The notes: generated from the sequence alone by a model not told the origin. DNA of 64,000 nt from Mesostigma viride (GCA_009746045.1 RPFO01000123.1:142501-206500); one strand, 5' to 3'. Shown: positions 53,673 through 64,000, counted from the stretch's first letter. Numbers and translations are program-made.

Positions 53673-55120
53673 TAGTGGCTCTACACCTTTGACGAAGCCA
53701 ACGCCTGTTTATCTTGACCAGCCACTACCAGCGCAACGTCGGCGACATCACCAGAGCGATCAACGCCAGCCTCGCACAGCCGGCTGCCCCATCGGCTCCC
53801 TCCCTCTGCAAGGATGACATCCGCGCAGTGCTGGAGGAGCACGTGACCTGGCCGCTGGCCGAGAAGCTGACATCGCTGAACACCACGCTCAACACGGTGG
53901 AAGCCCGGGTCTCCAACGTGGAAACCAAGGTCGTCCACAAGCTACAACCCCAGTTCACGGCGCTACACACCGCGGCGCAGGCTTCGGAAAAGCATGCTGC
54001 ACTTGTCTCTCGCCTTAACCAGGTGGAGGGCAAGTGTGGCGTGCTCCTGAAGAAGCTTGAGGCCATCACCGCCCACACCGAGGCCCTGGCCACACAGGTC
54101 CCCAAGATAGCGGAGCAGACGGCCACCATTGCATCCCAGCCACCCCGGCAGGATGCTGGCGACCTCCCGCCGCTCTCCTACGCGGACCTGCTGCGGTCAG
54201 CGACCGCCTCCGCCACCGACGCCATCGCCACAAAGCTCCAGGAGCTGGAGGACCACCGCCAGGCCCAGCAACGGGAGGTCACCGACCGCGCTCGCCGCGA
54301 GTGCCGAGTGGTGCTACGTCGCTTCCCCCAGAAGCCAGGTGAGACGTCAACCTCTCTTGCTGACGAGCTCAAGAACCAGCTTCTTACCCTCATGGGCCTG
54401 GTAGGTGAGGTAGAACTGCGTGGGTGCCACCGCCTTCCCCACTCACGGGACAAGGCGGCTCCCCACCAGTCCTACTCACCTTCCCCTCCCCTGAGGATAA
54501 GCAGCGGTTCCTCTCTCGTCGCAAGCGGTTGCACGACCTCACCTGGACGCTGGATGACGACCTCACCCCCGCTCAGCAACAGCAGCGACGCGACCGGTGG
54601 CCGGAATACCTCCGCCATAAGCAGGACCCCCAGAAGCCCAAGGTGTACTGGAGGGGCGGGGACCTGATGATCAACCACAAGATGTGGACGCCCCCAGCGG
54701 GCTAGAATAGCAATAGCCCTAGCTTGTAACCATTGGCGTCACTGCCGCTAAGGCAGCCATGCCTAGAATGTTGCCTAGCTGTGCCAACACACCTAGTCAC
54801 GTGCCGCCAACGCACGGTACACAACCAGCCATAGCCTTAGCCTAGTCCTAGTACAGCCATGCCACGCCCTGGCTATGTTCAGATTACCTGCCCACGCTCC
54901 TTGCTATGATATGCTCACATGGGTCTTATTGCACCCACAGTTTGCCGGATCGTTAGCCTGTCCTTTTAGCTAGCCGCGCCCGATTGCAGCTGTGGCATGC
55001 CTTTGGCATGAAGGAGACTGGGGGTCTCTGCCCTTTCTCCTGTAGTGCACACACAGGGATTAAAAGCACTTCGGTGCTCCGTGACTCCCCAACGGGAGCA
55101 CGAGTTTAATTAATTAATTA
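53673..55120 (+). mobile_element. Family-2 LINE-like element copy D with 14-bp TSD
   Basis: ATTAGCATAGTACT flanks it at 53659-53672 and 55121-55134. It carries most of ORF1, the 3' UTR, the CTCCC-CAAC-GGGAG hairpin near 55086-55099 and a TTAA tail. Its 3' 870 bp is almost identical to copy C in opposite orientation, which implies a recent common source. No ORF2 is present, so it is either 5' truncated or a short non-autonomous form. Confidence 0.87.
53714..54705 (+). pseudogene. ORF1-like gene of copy D, one frameshift
   Basis: A long coiled-coil region (LNTTLNTVEARVSNVETKV, QVEGKCGVLLKKLEAI) leads into the RRM-like domain (RRECRVVLRRFPQKPGETS, LRGCHRLPHSRDK). One C is missing in the run near 54460 relative to copy C, which shifts the frame just before PVLLTFPSPEDKQRF. 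The intact C-terminal frame then ends at TAG 54703-54705. No convincing ATG precedes it, consistent with 5' truncation. Confidence 0.75.
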
Positions 55121-55138
55121 ATTAGCATAGTACTCCGT

Positions 55139-55953
55139 AGTGCTCGGCAGTTGGCTTCCCGACTGCGAGGACGACATGACGACACGGATCGGCATGGCGT
55201 GGGCGCACCTCCATGACCACCGCCGCTGGTGGAGCAACCCCGCCCTACCCCGGATCGTCAAGCGTGACCTCTTCAAGGTCGTCATTCTGACGATCCTGAC
55301 CTACGGCGCAGAGACCTGGACACTGACCGGCAGGAGCTGGAGCAACGACTCGACGGCGCCGTCACCAAGATGCTGCGCAAGGCCCTTAACATCCCCTTTG
55401 GGTTGCACATTAGTAATGAGGATTTGTACGCTGATTTGCCCTATGTTTCCCACATTATTAGGCACAGGCGCCTGGGCCTAGCCGGGCACCTGGCCCGCAC
55501 AGATCAGGTAGATACATCAGATAGACTAGCTGGCACCCAGCCCGCCCAGCCTGGGCGATATGTCCTCACCTGGCGTGCCGGCCCCCGGCCGCGCGCGGCA
55601 GGGCCGCCACCCGTGGACTTTTCGTGATAGACTCGGCATGGACATGTGCTACACTAGCTAGACGTGACGGGCTCACACCCGGGCACCCTCCTGGTTTGTC
55701 TGTAATATGGAGGCAGATGGTGCGCATGCAGGGATAGATGGCAAGTAGTGATGAAGGAGACCACCCCCAAGCCTGTGGGGGCTCCGCGTGTGACCGCGTA
55801 TGGCATTCATAGCGATTCGGGCCGCGGTGCCCACACCCCTGTATAACTAGGACCTAGATCTAGCTTACACCATCCATTCCATCCCATGTTCCCCTCCCAC
55901 TGAGGACTTATGCTCACGTGACGCAGTCACGTGTCTATTAATTAATTAATTAC
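55139..55953 (+). mobile_element. Family-3 LINE copy F (RT C-terminus plus 3' UTR) with 11-bp TSD
   Basis: TAGTACTCCGT flanks it at 55128-55138 and 55954-55964. It encodes LGSWLPDCEDDMTTRIGMAW, VVILTILTYGAETWTL and, after a frameshift, KMLRKALNIPFGLHISNEDL and GLAGHLARTDQ. The 3' end is the CACGTGAC-GCA-GTCACGTG hairpin and a TTAA tail. The 5' truncation lies in the RT C-terminal region. Confidence 0.85.
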
Positions 55954-55964
55954 TAGTACTCCGT

Positions 55965-57060
55965 GGCATGTCTTTGCGCATGACACGCAAGTACTTACTT
56001 TTTTTACTGACTAGGTTGTCCCCAGTTTACAAATTAACAAATTTAACAAATTAACGCCGGCGGACTACCTGCGGACTGCTCGACGCGGAGTCGCCGGGCT
56101 ACAAGTTCCGTACTTTACCAAACTCAGCCTTATAGGCCGCCGCACCAATTTTTACTTCTTTCCGTCACATGGCTTGCGTTGGGTTCATCGACGAGCATCG
56201 ACGCTCATCGACGGTGCAATCTGACGGCGGAGAATAAGTTCGCCACAGCATAGCGCGACGCAAGGGCTAAGATCCGACAACGTGACATGCAAAGCTTTAT
56301 ACCGCATCGCTAACCGGAAATTCCGTCCAACACCGTCGTACAGTACTGCCAGTCGACCGCACCTCTGCCTCTTAACCGTCGAATGCGCAATCGATCTAGA
56401 AAGTAGAAACGTCCCCGCGACACTTCCGCGATTTCAGTACTTTCCGTCACCCTTGACAGTTTTCGTACAATACTACAAATTTACGCCAATAGAAACTCGC
56501 CTCCATACATATATCTCGATAGAGGCGTGCGTCTTATTTAATTTCAAGGTAACTTACCTCTTAATTAATCTCGCCCCCCGTTGTAACACCGTCCCCCCCC
56601 CCCATAAATGCGTCCCCCCCCCGTTGTAACACCGTCCCCCCCCACGTACAGTACTTTCAACCGCAGCTCTGCCTTTTAACCGTCGAATGCGCAATCGATC
56701 TAGAAAGTATCCGCGATTTCAGTACATGCCGTCACCCTTGACAGTTGTCGTACAATAGTACAAATTAACGCCAATAGAAACTCGCCTCCAAACATATATC
56801 TCGATAGAGGTATGCGTCTTATTTAATTTCAAGGTACCTCTTAATTAATCTCGGCCCCCGCCTTCCGCTAATTTGCTAATTTGCTAAATTTGCTAAAAAA
56901 GAGCCAATTTTACCCCGACTTACTTACTTACAGTCTAGGTGACAACCTGCTGGTGGTGGGTGTAATTAACTGCCGCCTACTCGGGCCGGGTGCACAGCTG
57001 AGGTGCACCTGCACCACCATGTATTCCAGCATCTATGCAAAGTGTTGTGCACATACAGGG
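55965..57060. other. Intergenic with ~300-bp tandem duplication
   Basis: Segments 56336-56640 and 56645-56860 are diverged direct copies (AACCGTCGAATGCGCAATCG; TATATCTCGATAGAGG; CTTATTTAATTTCAAGGTA), each ending before a CCCCC run. No protein is recognised. Confidence 0.65.
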
Positions 57061-57275
57061 AAGCACGCCGGTGCTCCGTGACTCCCCAACGGGAGCACGT
57101 GTTTAATTAATTAATTAATTAATCAATTGATTAATTAATTGATCATCCCTTGGGGTTAATACTCCGTGACTCCCCAACGGGAGCACGTGTTTGAATTAAT
57201 TAATTAATTAATTAATAGACACGTGACTGCGTCACGTGAGCAGAAGTCCTCAGTGGGAGGGGGAGAACAGTGGGA
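57060..57275. mobile_element. Cluster of minimal retrotransposon 3' ends
   Basis: There are two plus-strand family-2 ends (CTCCC-CAAC-GGGAG hairpins near 57083 and 57172, each with TTAA repeats). They are followed by one minus-strand family-3 end with the CACGTGAC hairpin at about 57219-57240. Confidence 0.65.
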
Positions 57276-57490
57276 TAATTCACGTATATATGCTGACCTC
57301 CGCCTTCTTCAAGGAGTGTTGCCGGCTCCGGGAGGACCGGCTGGACCTAGAGGGCCAGCGGGCCCCATGGTCGGCGCGGACCTGGACGTCATATTGGCGT
57401 CAGCGCTTGTCGGTGGCGCTGACTCGGGCCATGGCTGACATCATGCTCCGCCGTACGCGGGCTGATTTTGCGGTGCAGCAGGGCTATTAG
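57276..57490 (+). other. Short ORF of unknown origin
   Basis: An open stretch ends at TAG 57488. It contains FKECCRLREDRLDL and RTWTSYWRQRLSVALTRAM, then RRTRADFAVQQGY. It lies in the retroelement nest and may be a broken element protein. No family is recognised. Confidence 0.2.
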
Positions 57491-57972
57491 GTTCCTCCCG
57501 TTAGGCGTTTCCATTGGTCTTATCGTAGTATAGAGCTTTGACATGGCTCTGTATATAGGTTTATAGCTGGGCGTTTGCTTTGGTTTGAGTGATTTCACTC
57601 TGCTGTAAGTAATTATATTTTTAATATATATCGTTGATTCATACGTGTACACGTCAGGATTACCTGGGCTATTCTGATCAGACACTCCGCAAAGGTGAAA
57701 ACCATTTGCGTTCAGTGCCGGGCCGCGGAAAACGCGGAAAAACGCGATCTGCAAATGAATCCGGTTGGAATCGAACTGGGGACCTCTCGCACCAATTTTG
57801 CTGACTATAGGACGGACGTCTCCGGGCTATAGTTGATGCTTAGATAGCTTGTCAGGCTTCTTTCAGAACTCCTTGCGCAGCTTGAGGAGTGAATGAAATG
57901 GCTCAGCAGCACATTCGGTGCTAGCTAAGCATAGAGAAGAGTAACCTGTTCACAAATGATGGGGTCAGCTGT
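57491..57972. other. Downstream of kinase-WD40 gene
   Basis: No gene is recognised. A tRNA-like B-box sequence on the minus strand near 57757-57790 is discussed among the rejected items. Confidence 0.45.
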
Positions 57973-58621
57973 CTATGAACTAGCATCCCATATCTTGATG
58001 GTGCTGTCTTTGGATCCTGAGTAGAGCTTGGAGCTCTTGGAAAGAAGTGCCAAGACCTCCCCCGTATGGCCTGTTAATGTGGCAATTAGCCGGAAGTCTT
58101 GCAAGCTCCACACCTGGGCACACCCACATTCACAGATCACAGTCAACCGGCAGCAGTGGTGCAGATACACATCCCAGAATTAGTAACCAGGAAAACAAGC
58201 CATAAGTCAAACAAGGCGCATCGAATAGACACTCCTTTGAACCTTGTCTTATCGCAGGTTGAACTTCCTAACTAATGCCCTGCCCTGCCGTGCCGTGCCG
58301 TGCCATGCCGTGCCGTGCCCTTCCCTCCTTCCCTCCTTCCCTCCTGCCCTCCTTCCCTCCTTCCCTCCTTCCCTCCTTCCCTCCTTCCCTCCTTCCCTCC
58401 TTCCCTCCTTCCCTCCTTCCCTCCTGCCCTCCTGCCCTCCTGCCCTCCTGCCCTCCTGCCCTCCTGCCCTCCTGCCCTCCTGCCCTGCTGCCCTGCTGCC
58501 CTGCTGCCCTCCTGCCCTCCTGCCCTCCTGCCCTCCTGCCCTCCTGCCCTCCTGCCCTCCTGCCCTCCTGCCCTCCTGCCCTCCTGCCCTCCTGCCCTCC
58601 TGCCCTCCTGCCCTCCTGCCC

Positions 58622-58706
<85 letters not shown>

Positions 58707-58718
58707 CCCGCCCGCCCG

Positions 58719-58766
<48 letters not shown>

Positions 58767-61700
58767 CCCTCCCTCCTCTCCCCACCTCGTCTCACCCCTT
58801 CCCCCCCCCCCCCCGTCAGACTGCGGCATGCTTCATGACCAATGGACAACTTCGCCCAGGCAACCTGTCACCCTGCGCCCCCCCCCCCCCCCCATACATA
58901 CCTTCATGCTAGCAACACCCACTCACTGTCACCTCTAACTCTTGCACCCCTTCACCCCTCACCTAAATAATAGCAACCCCCCAACCCCTCACCTTCATGC
59001 TTCCACACCTTCACCCCTAACCTCATTCCCTCACCTTGATGCTGGCATCCATTCACACCTTCACCTTAATGCTAGCCACCCCCCATCCTCCTCCCCCCTC
59101 ACCTTAATGCTGGCATCTGCACTGGCACTGCACAGCACGTTGTTCCCCACCGCCAGCGCCAGCACCTGCGCCCCATGGGCCTCGCACGTCGCCACCAGCT
59201 CGTGGCTGTACACGTCCCAGGCCTTGATCGACCCGTCCCACGACCCGCTGTACAGATGGCCCCGAGCCACCGCCAAGCTGGACACCGGCTGACGGTGGGC
59301 CTTCACCTCTGAGAGGAGCGGGTACCGGCGGCGTGGTGGCCACAGCTGCCACCGCGGCTCGAGCCCCCACTCGTGGATGTACCCATTGTTGGACCCGCAG
59401 AAGAGCCGGCCCTCTCCATCACGCGTCGCCAGCAGAAGCGCATGCGTGTAGTCGCCGCGCTTGTCCTTGAGCGTGGCAAGCGGGCGGAACTTGTCGGCCA
59501 GCGACCAGATGCGCACCGTGCAGTCATCTGCGCTGCTGAACAGCCGGTTGTGGCTGCCGGCCACGACGATGGCGGTGACCCCCCCATTGTGGCCCGCCAG
59601 AGTGGTCTCTAGCGCCAGGTCGCTCAGCCGCCACACTTTGATCGTCCCGTCCACCGACCCGCTGAAGAGGCGGTTGTTGCCGACCGCAAGAGCGCGCACC
59701 CCGCCCTTGTGGCCAGTGAGCACCATGCTCAGCTGGTTGCGCTTGAGGTTCCACACCTGGGGGGCGGGGCGGAAGGGGGGCGAGGGGAGCAAGGAAGAAG
59801 AGAGGGGCGAGGTGGAAGGAGGGGGGCGGCAGGGCAGCCAGGCCATTTGCCCAACATGCACGCCAGCGAGCACGGTGGCCATGAGTCTTAAGACACGCCA
59901 GGCCGTGCCAGGCACGCAGATGAGGGCCCACGCGTGGGGACACACGGGGGCATGCGAGAAGCATGCCGAAAGGAACGTGCGATGCTGGATTTGTGCGATG
60001 CCGGAGCAGACATGTCCTCGCGACGGCTGCTCCTCACGTCATCCAGCGCTCTACCAAGCATTCCAACTTGCGGTCCGCTCAGCATCACCTTGACCATTCC
60101 GTCAGGCAGAGGTGCAACAGAGCATTTGTATTAGCAATCCGTCAAAATCCCATCAACCAAGGCCCCATTATAGATCCTCCTCCCCCATGTGCGAGTTCCT
60201 TCTCCTCACCCTCGCCAGGTGCTTGTGCCATCCCTTGTCACCCGCCCATGCGCCACCAGCCACTGCACATCTGGCTCTTGTCGCCGCTGGTAGACAACGG
60301 CCACGGTACCAGATACTGCGCTGTCCACCAACGCACCGCCTACTCGAGAGATTCCGGGGACCCCGATTTGTTTCAGGTTCCGGTTCGGGTTGTGAAGGGG
60401 ATTTGAACAACTTTTGGAGAGCTGCTTTTACCAGCTTCTAGCTCACGCGTCCGCTTACATGGAAAGCAAGATCCCGTTTGGGGTCTTGATTCTGTGCTCG
60501 CTGAAGCGAAATGGTGACACGGCATGAAAAAATGTTTTGGCTGCGTACGACATCGTACGACCGTGACCGGAAAACCGGCGCGTGCAAGGTATCCCGTCTC
60601 ACCAGGATTCTCTGGGCATGAACAAAATTTGTTCCCAAAGGTCGGTCACGACCGACCTTTGGTGGCGCTTTCCAGTCAAATCTGGACCAGTCCAGGTTCA
60701 AAGCGCCGCGCCCGAGGTCGGGCACCAGACATGAAAGGAAATGGAAACAAACGCGGGTCCCCGGAATCTCTCGACTTGTCCTAACACATCCCACTGTGCC
60801 ATGTCCAACCGCGTGTGACCGCAGATCCCTTGCCCCATCCACCCAGTGCTCTCCACTCCCCTTGGCTTTCAAGCCAGCGACGCTGCGCGAGCCGCAAGGC
60901 AATCGTTGAGGTCACAAGCTTACAACCGCCCTGACACCAATACCCCGTACTCCATGCGCAGTTCTGAGGCACTAGAGTGACCCAGGGAGCGCCGCGCGCG
61001 CCAGCAGAGGGAGACCAGCACTGGCTTTCCCAGCTAAGACAGAAACCTAGGACATGAATGCACTGGCACTTGGGCAACGGTGCACAAACGCCAAGTAGCT
61101 CCCCCCACGGCCACCAGTTCCAACGACTCCTCCCTTTCCTACACCCCTCCCTGTATATCCCCTGCCAGAACAGCACCGCAAAACCGACCCCATGCCACAC
61201 AACAGGCCAGCCTCAGCATTCCCGCACGTACCTTGATAGTGGCGTCATCGCCGCCGCTGAACAGCCGGTCGCCCGATATGGCCAGGCACATGGCGCTGTC
61301 GTCATGACCCCGCAGCGTCTGGCAGGAAGGGGAGCCCCCTGAAATGGGCCCCAAAACCCCCGAGCGAGATGGCTTGATGGGTGCTGCCGCGTCCATGCCA
61401 CCCAGGGCCCCTGACCGGCTGCTTCTCCTCGGACCAGTGGGTGGAAGCGGGGGTGCATCCCCAGCCCCATGCGCCCCCACCGGCGCCGATGCTTGTGGGG
61501 ACAGTGTCCCCTGCGCTGCCCCTCGTGTGCCCCCCCCCTCATCGGTCCCCCCAAGTATCTGAGCCTGTAATCGCGCCAGCTCGTCCTTGCTCCTCTTTTC
61601 CTCGTCGGCCACTGCCTTGGCCTTGGCGGCCGACCGCACTTGCAAGAGGAGCGTCTTGTGCAGCGGCTGCAGCCGCTTTAGTATGTCGGCAAACGTGGGG

Positions 61701-64000
61701 CGGCGCGTGGGGTCGTCGTCCCAGCACTCGGACAGCAGTGTGCGCAGCTCTTCGGGCAGTGACAGAGGCAGATGCGGGCGCTGCTTCTCTTGGGCCACGG
61801 CATACGTGACCTGTGGGTTAGGGGGAGGGGCGGATACAGGGAGGACATGCGGGGGGGCATGACGGCAGATACGGGCAGACACATGGCATCCTCCGCATCA
61901 ACACGTAAGGACTGTTCCCAAGTACGCACAGGGAGGGTGGCAGCACCCGGGGGCAGCGCAGCAGGCCCTACCGCAAGAAACGATGCCACACATCAAGGCA
62001 GAGCAAGACACTGCCGTGAAGGAACAGGGCAGCCACTGGCAAGCCCATCGACACATGCCAACCTCTGCCATTCGTCCCCTTGGTGGCTGTGTGGCCACTA
62101 GCAATGGCTGCCTGTCCTGTGACTGCCTGCGCACACTGTAAGATGGGCATCCCACCACTACAGGATAGTAATCCCAGAAATAAAGGATGGTAATCGCACC
62201 ACTACAAGATGGGATGGGCAGTTGCCCGATGAGCTAGCAGTTCGAAAAGAGGTTCCCCTAGGCATAGCACACACAGTGGAGGTGTACTACTTGCACAGCG
62301 TCTGGTGCAAGAACGAGCGACCGGGACAGGTGGCAGTGGGGCATGCGTGCCACGCAGGTGGCCCAACACGCTGCCCCAAGGGCCGCGGGGGCGTGTGTCT
62401 CTGGTGCATGGGTACATCGCGTTCTGGAGGCAGGAAGAAGAATAGAGGGATGAGCCAGCATGCAGATTGACGTGTACGGCACCGTGCCATGCTTGCAAGG
62501 GTGCACTCTGGATGCCTTCCCCCTTGCCACAGGATGACCGTGCTCCCCTAACGGCATGTGAGCCGCCCCACCTGTTGACCCTTCTCCCTCCGCATCCTCT
62601 CCGTTCAGGGCCATCTTCCCCTGCTCTAGCCCCCTTTGCCCACGCGGGAATCTCCCCCATCCCCCATCCCACCCGAGCAGGCCCGTCTCCCCTCCACCCC
62701 CCGAGAGATCCAGACCACGGAGCGCAGCAGCTGGACCCATGCCGCCCCACGCGCTCCCCTGCCGGCCAGAGCAAGGCTGGTCCCTCACACGTTGGACACC
62801 CACAAACTGTATTGCGACAAACCGTGTTCCAACAAGCCGTATTCCAACAAACCGTATTCCAACAAACCGTTGCCCAACAAACCGTATTCCAACGATGCAA
62901 GAGTGAGCCCAGTACGCTCTCGCCTGCATGCCGGAACTAGGCAAGGTGAGGACGCGTTGCGCTCACCTGCATGTTGGACAGCTCCGCGTACGGCACCTTG
63001 CCCGTGAGCACCTCGAAGCACAGCATGGCGAAGGAGTGCACGTCCGCGCTGGTCCGGTACGGCTCCCCCCGCATGATCTCCGGTGCCATCCAGCGGAACG
63101 TGCCCACCTGCGTGTTCAGCCGCGTCATGCTCTCGTGCTTCACCTTGGCCAGCCCAAAGTCTCCGATCTTGACCGTGTACAGGAGCCCGTTCTCGCGCAC
63201 ACCCGCAACAAGCACGTTCAGGCTCTTCAGGTCGCGGTGGGCGATGCCATACGAGTGCAAGTAGACCATCCCCTTGACTACCTGCAGGATGATGTCCATC
63301 GCGGTGCAAAGCTCTAGGGGGGGCGCCCCCGGCGGTGCCCCCCTACGCTCCTTGGCCAGCTTCTGCATCAGCTTGTACAGGCTCCCATGCGACATGAACT
63401 CCATGACCATGAGCATAGGGTCGCCGTCCATGCACCCGCCGTATACCTGCACGATGTGTGGGTGCTGCAGCGCCGCGCTCACGCGCACCTCGTCCACAAA
63501 CTGTTGCTTGGCCTCCGCCGAGAGGTCCTTGTTCAGCTTCTTGATCGCCACCTCTGTGCTCAGCCAGCTCCCGCGGTACACCTTGCCCCACGCGCCCTTG
63601 CCGATCAGCTCCCGCATGTCAAGCTCGTCGCGCGGGATCTCCATCACGGGGCCCACTGTCAGCTTCGCCGCCAGGCTGGAGGCGCCGGGCGAGCCACGCG
63701 AGTGGGTCGCCGGGGCCGACGTGCCCGCATTGTTCCCTAACCGGGTGCCGCCGTCGGCCAGGGCGTGCTTGCCCTCGTCGATCGCGGTGACGACACCATC
63801 GCCACACTCATCCTTGTCTTTTCCCGCCCCCCCTCCGGTTCTCCCATCCCTTCCTCCGGCCGCAACCCCCGCGTGTTTGTCAGGGGTGGCACCTCCGTCC
63901 ACGAGAGCGATGTCCTGTACATTTAGGCCCCCCCCGCCGAGGCTAGGCCCATCTGCCGGCTCCACCAATCTGTTCGGACCTGCGTGTCGCTGCTCCGGCG
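57973..64000 (-). CDS. TKL-type protein kinase fused to a seven-blade WD40 propeller (5' partial)
   Basis: Exons on the minus strand: from the right edge to 62967, 61810-61232, 59756-59103 and 58113-57973, all phase 0, about 801 codons in the window. After a Gly-rich N terminus comes a complete kinase: P-loop GKGAWGKV, VAIKKL, HRDLKSLNVLV (HRDLKxxN of TKL/tyrosine-kinase-like enzymes), DFGLAK, WMAPEIM, and the final RRPTFADIL motif in the second exon. A coiled coil (KAVADEEKRSKDELARLQAQ) and a Ser/Pro/Gly linker follow. Seven WD repeats end in IKVW, IKVW, VRIW, IHEW, IKAW, IKVW and IKIW, closing with WDASS and TAG. WD repeats should form a docking platform; substrates are unknown. The frame is open to the window edge, so the start is not visible. 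Confidence 0.9.
58114..59102 (-). other. Kinase-WD40 intron 3, with exon-end copies and pyrimidine satellites
   Basis: A phase-0 intron separating DASIK from VWSLQDF. Next to the donor (58898-59100) are decayed copies of the exon end. Most of the rest is simple repeat. Nothing else is recognised. Confidence 0.8.
58270..58770 (+). repeat. CCCTCCTT / CCCTCCTG / CCTG simple-repeat array
   Basis: Successive blocks of GCCGT, CCTTCCCT, CCTGCCCT, CTGCCCTG, then CCTG with a CCCG patch, all in the same strand sense. Long ORFs in all frames are by-products. Confidence 0.95.
58898..59122 (-). repeat. Exon-end/5' splice-site minisatellite, five to six decayed units
   Basis: Seen on the plus strand, TCACCTTAATGCTGGCATC at the exon boundary recurs at 59061 (TCACCTTAATGCTAGCC), 59031 (TCACCTTGATGCTGGCATCC), 58989 (TCACCTTCATGCTTCC), 58959 (TCACCTAAATAATAGC) and 58898 (ATACCTTCATGCTAGC). 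On the coding strand these are AGCATnAAG|GTGAG. Spacings are about 30-40 bp. Confidence 0.75.
59757..61231 (-). other. Kinase-WD40 intron 2
   Basis: It separates DATIK from VWNLKRN, both at equivalent points of successive WD blades. It contains a MITE-like element (60345-60773). The remainder shows no recognisable feature. Confidence 0.8.
60345..60773. mobile_element. 429-bp MITE-like element with long TIRs and 3-bp TSD (ACT)
   Basis: The 19 terminal bases CGAGAGATTCCGGGGACCC are perfectly inverted at the two ends. The match resumes as TTTGTTTC after three mismatches. ACT flanks both sides (60342-60344 and 60774-60776). A perfect 12-bp stem, CCAAAGGTCGGT with loop CACG, lies at 60635-60662. 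No transposase is encoded. Confidence 0.8.
61811..62966 (-). other. Kinase-WD40 intron 1
   Basis: It splits the kinase domain between ELSNMQ and VTYAVAQE. It contains a 15-bp minisatellite near the donor. Nothing else is recognised. Confidence 0.8.
62800..62893 (+). repeat. 15-bp minisatellite (AACAAACCGTATTCC), about six units
   Basis: Consecutive units vary at a few positions (AACAAGCCGTATTCC, AACAAACCGTTGCCC). Confidence 0.88.

Noticed and set aside
57757-57840. tRNA gene on the minus strand
   Set aside because: GGTCCCCAGTTCGATTCC resembles a B box and T-loop, but I cannot pair a T stem, an anticodon stem or an acceptor stem. At best a decayed tRNA-derived sequence.
58244-58938. Pro/Leu/Ala and Arg/Gly/Ala-rich frames on both strands
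   Set aside because: Generated by CCCTCCTG and CCTG repeats in a kinase-WD40 intron.

Overview
The window is eukaryotic nuclear DNA. It holds three intron-rich genes, a nest of non-LTR retrotransposon copies, and several very large simple-sequence arrays. All inferred introns are GT-AG, and 12 of 17 donors read GTGNG, a form typical of green algae. The coding exons are GC-rich. The two-domain cyclase architecture also resembles green-algal cyclases. A chlorophyte-like alga is the best guess, inferred from style and not from any database match.

Layout. (1) 296-31658, plus strand: a receptor-type class III nucleotide cyclase whose 5' end lies outside the window. It has an ectodomain with an EGF-like module, one membrane segment, and two cyclase homology domains, C1 and C2. 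Seven exons join in frame. The intron between the last two thirds of C2 and its start is 18,130 bp and is almost entirely one 16/17-bp satellite array (12721-30017). (2) 31659-40114: an intergenic retroelement graveyard with ORF1-like (coiled coil plus RRM-like) pseudogenes and many copies of retrotransposon 3' ends, each closed by a short hairpin and a (TTAA)n or (CAATT)n tail. (3) 40115-51091, plus strand: a nine-exon, 991-residue receptor-type class I cyclic-nucleotide phosphodiesterase. It has two membrane segments flanking a probable Cache ectodomain, a coiled coil and a PDEase domain. (4) 51092-57972: a second retroelement nest in which target-site duplications allow insertions to be ordered. 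(5) 57973 to the right edge, minus strand: a TKL-type protein kinase fused to a complete seven-blade WD40 propeller, 5' end outside the window.

How the genes may work together (inference): the cyclase makes, and its head-to-tail neighbour degrades, a cyclic nucleotide, and both are membrane receptors. The C2 specificity residues of the cyclase are Glu/Ala where adenylyl cyclases have Lys/Asp, so cGMP is a real possibility. The C1 domain carries a duplicated RRLSV motif that looks like a PKA/PKG feedback site.

The most unusual recurrent signal is that exon 3' ends, with their 5' splice sites, recur as decayed copies inside the following intron in all three genes. The second is a covarying CAAC-loop hairpin ending related retrotransposon families. 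Exon boundaries were chosen by splice consensus, phase agreement and continuity of conserved motifs; there is no transcript evidence.
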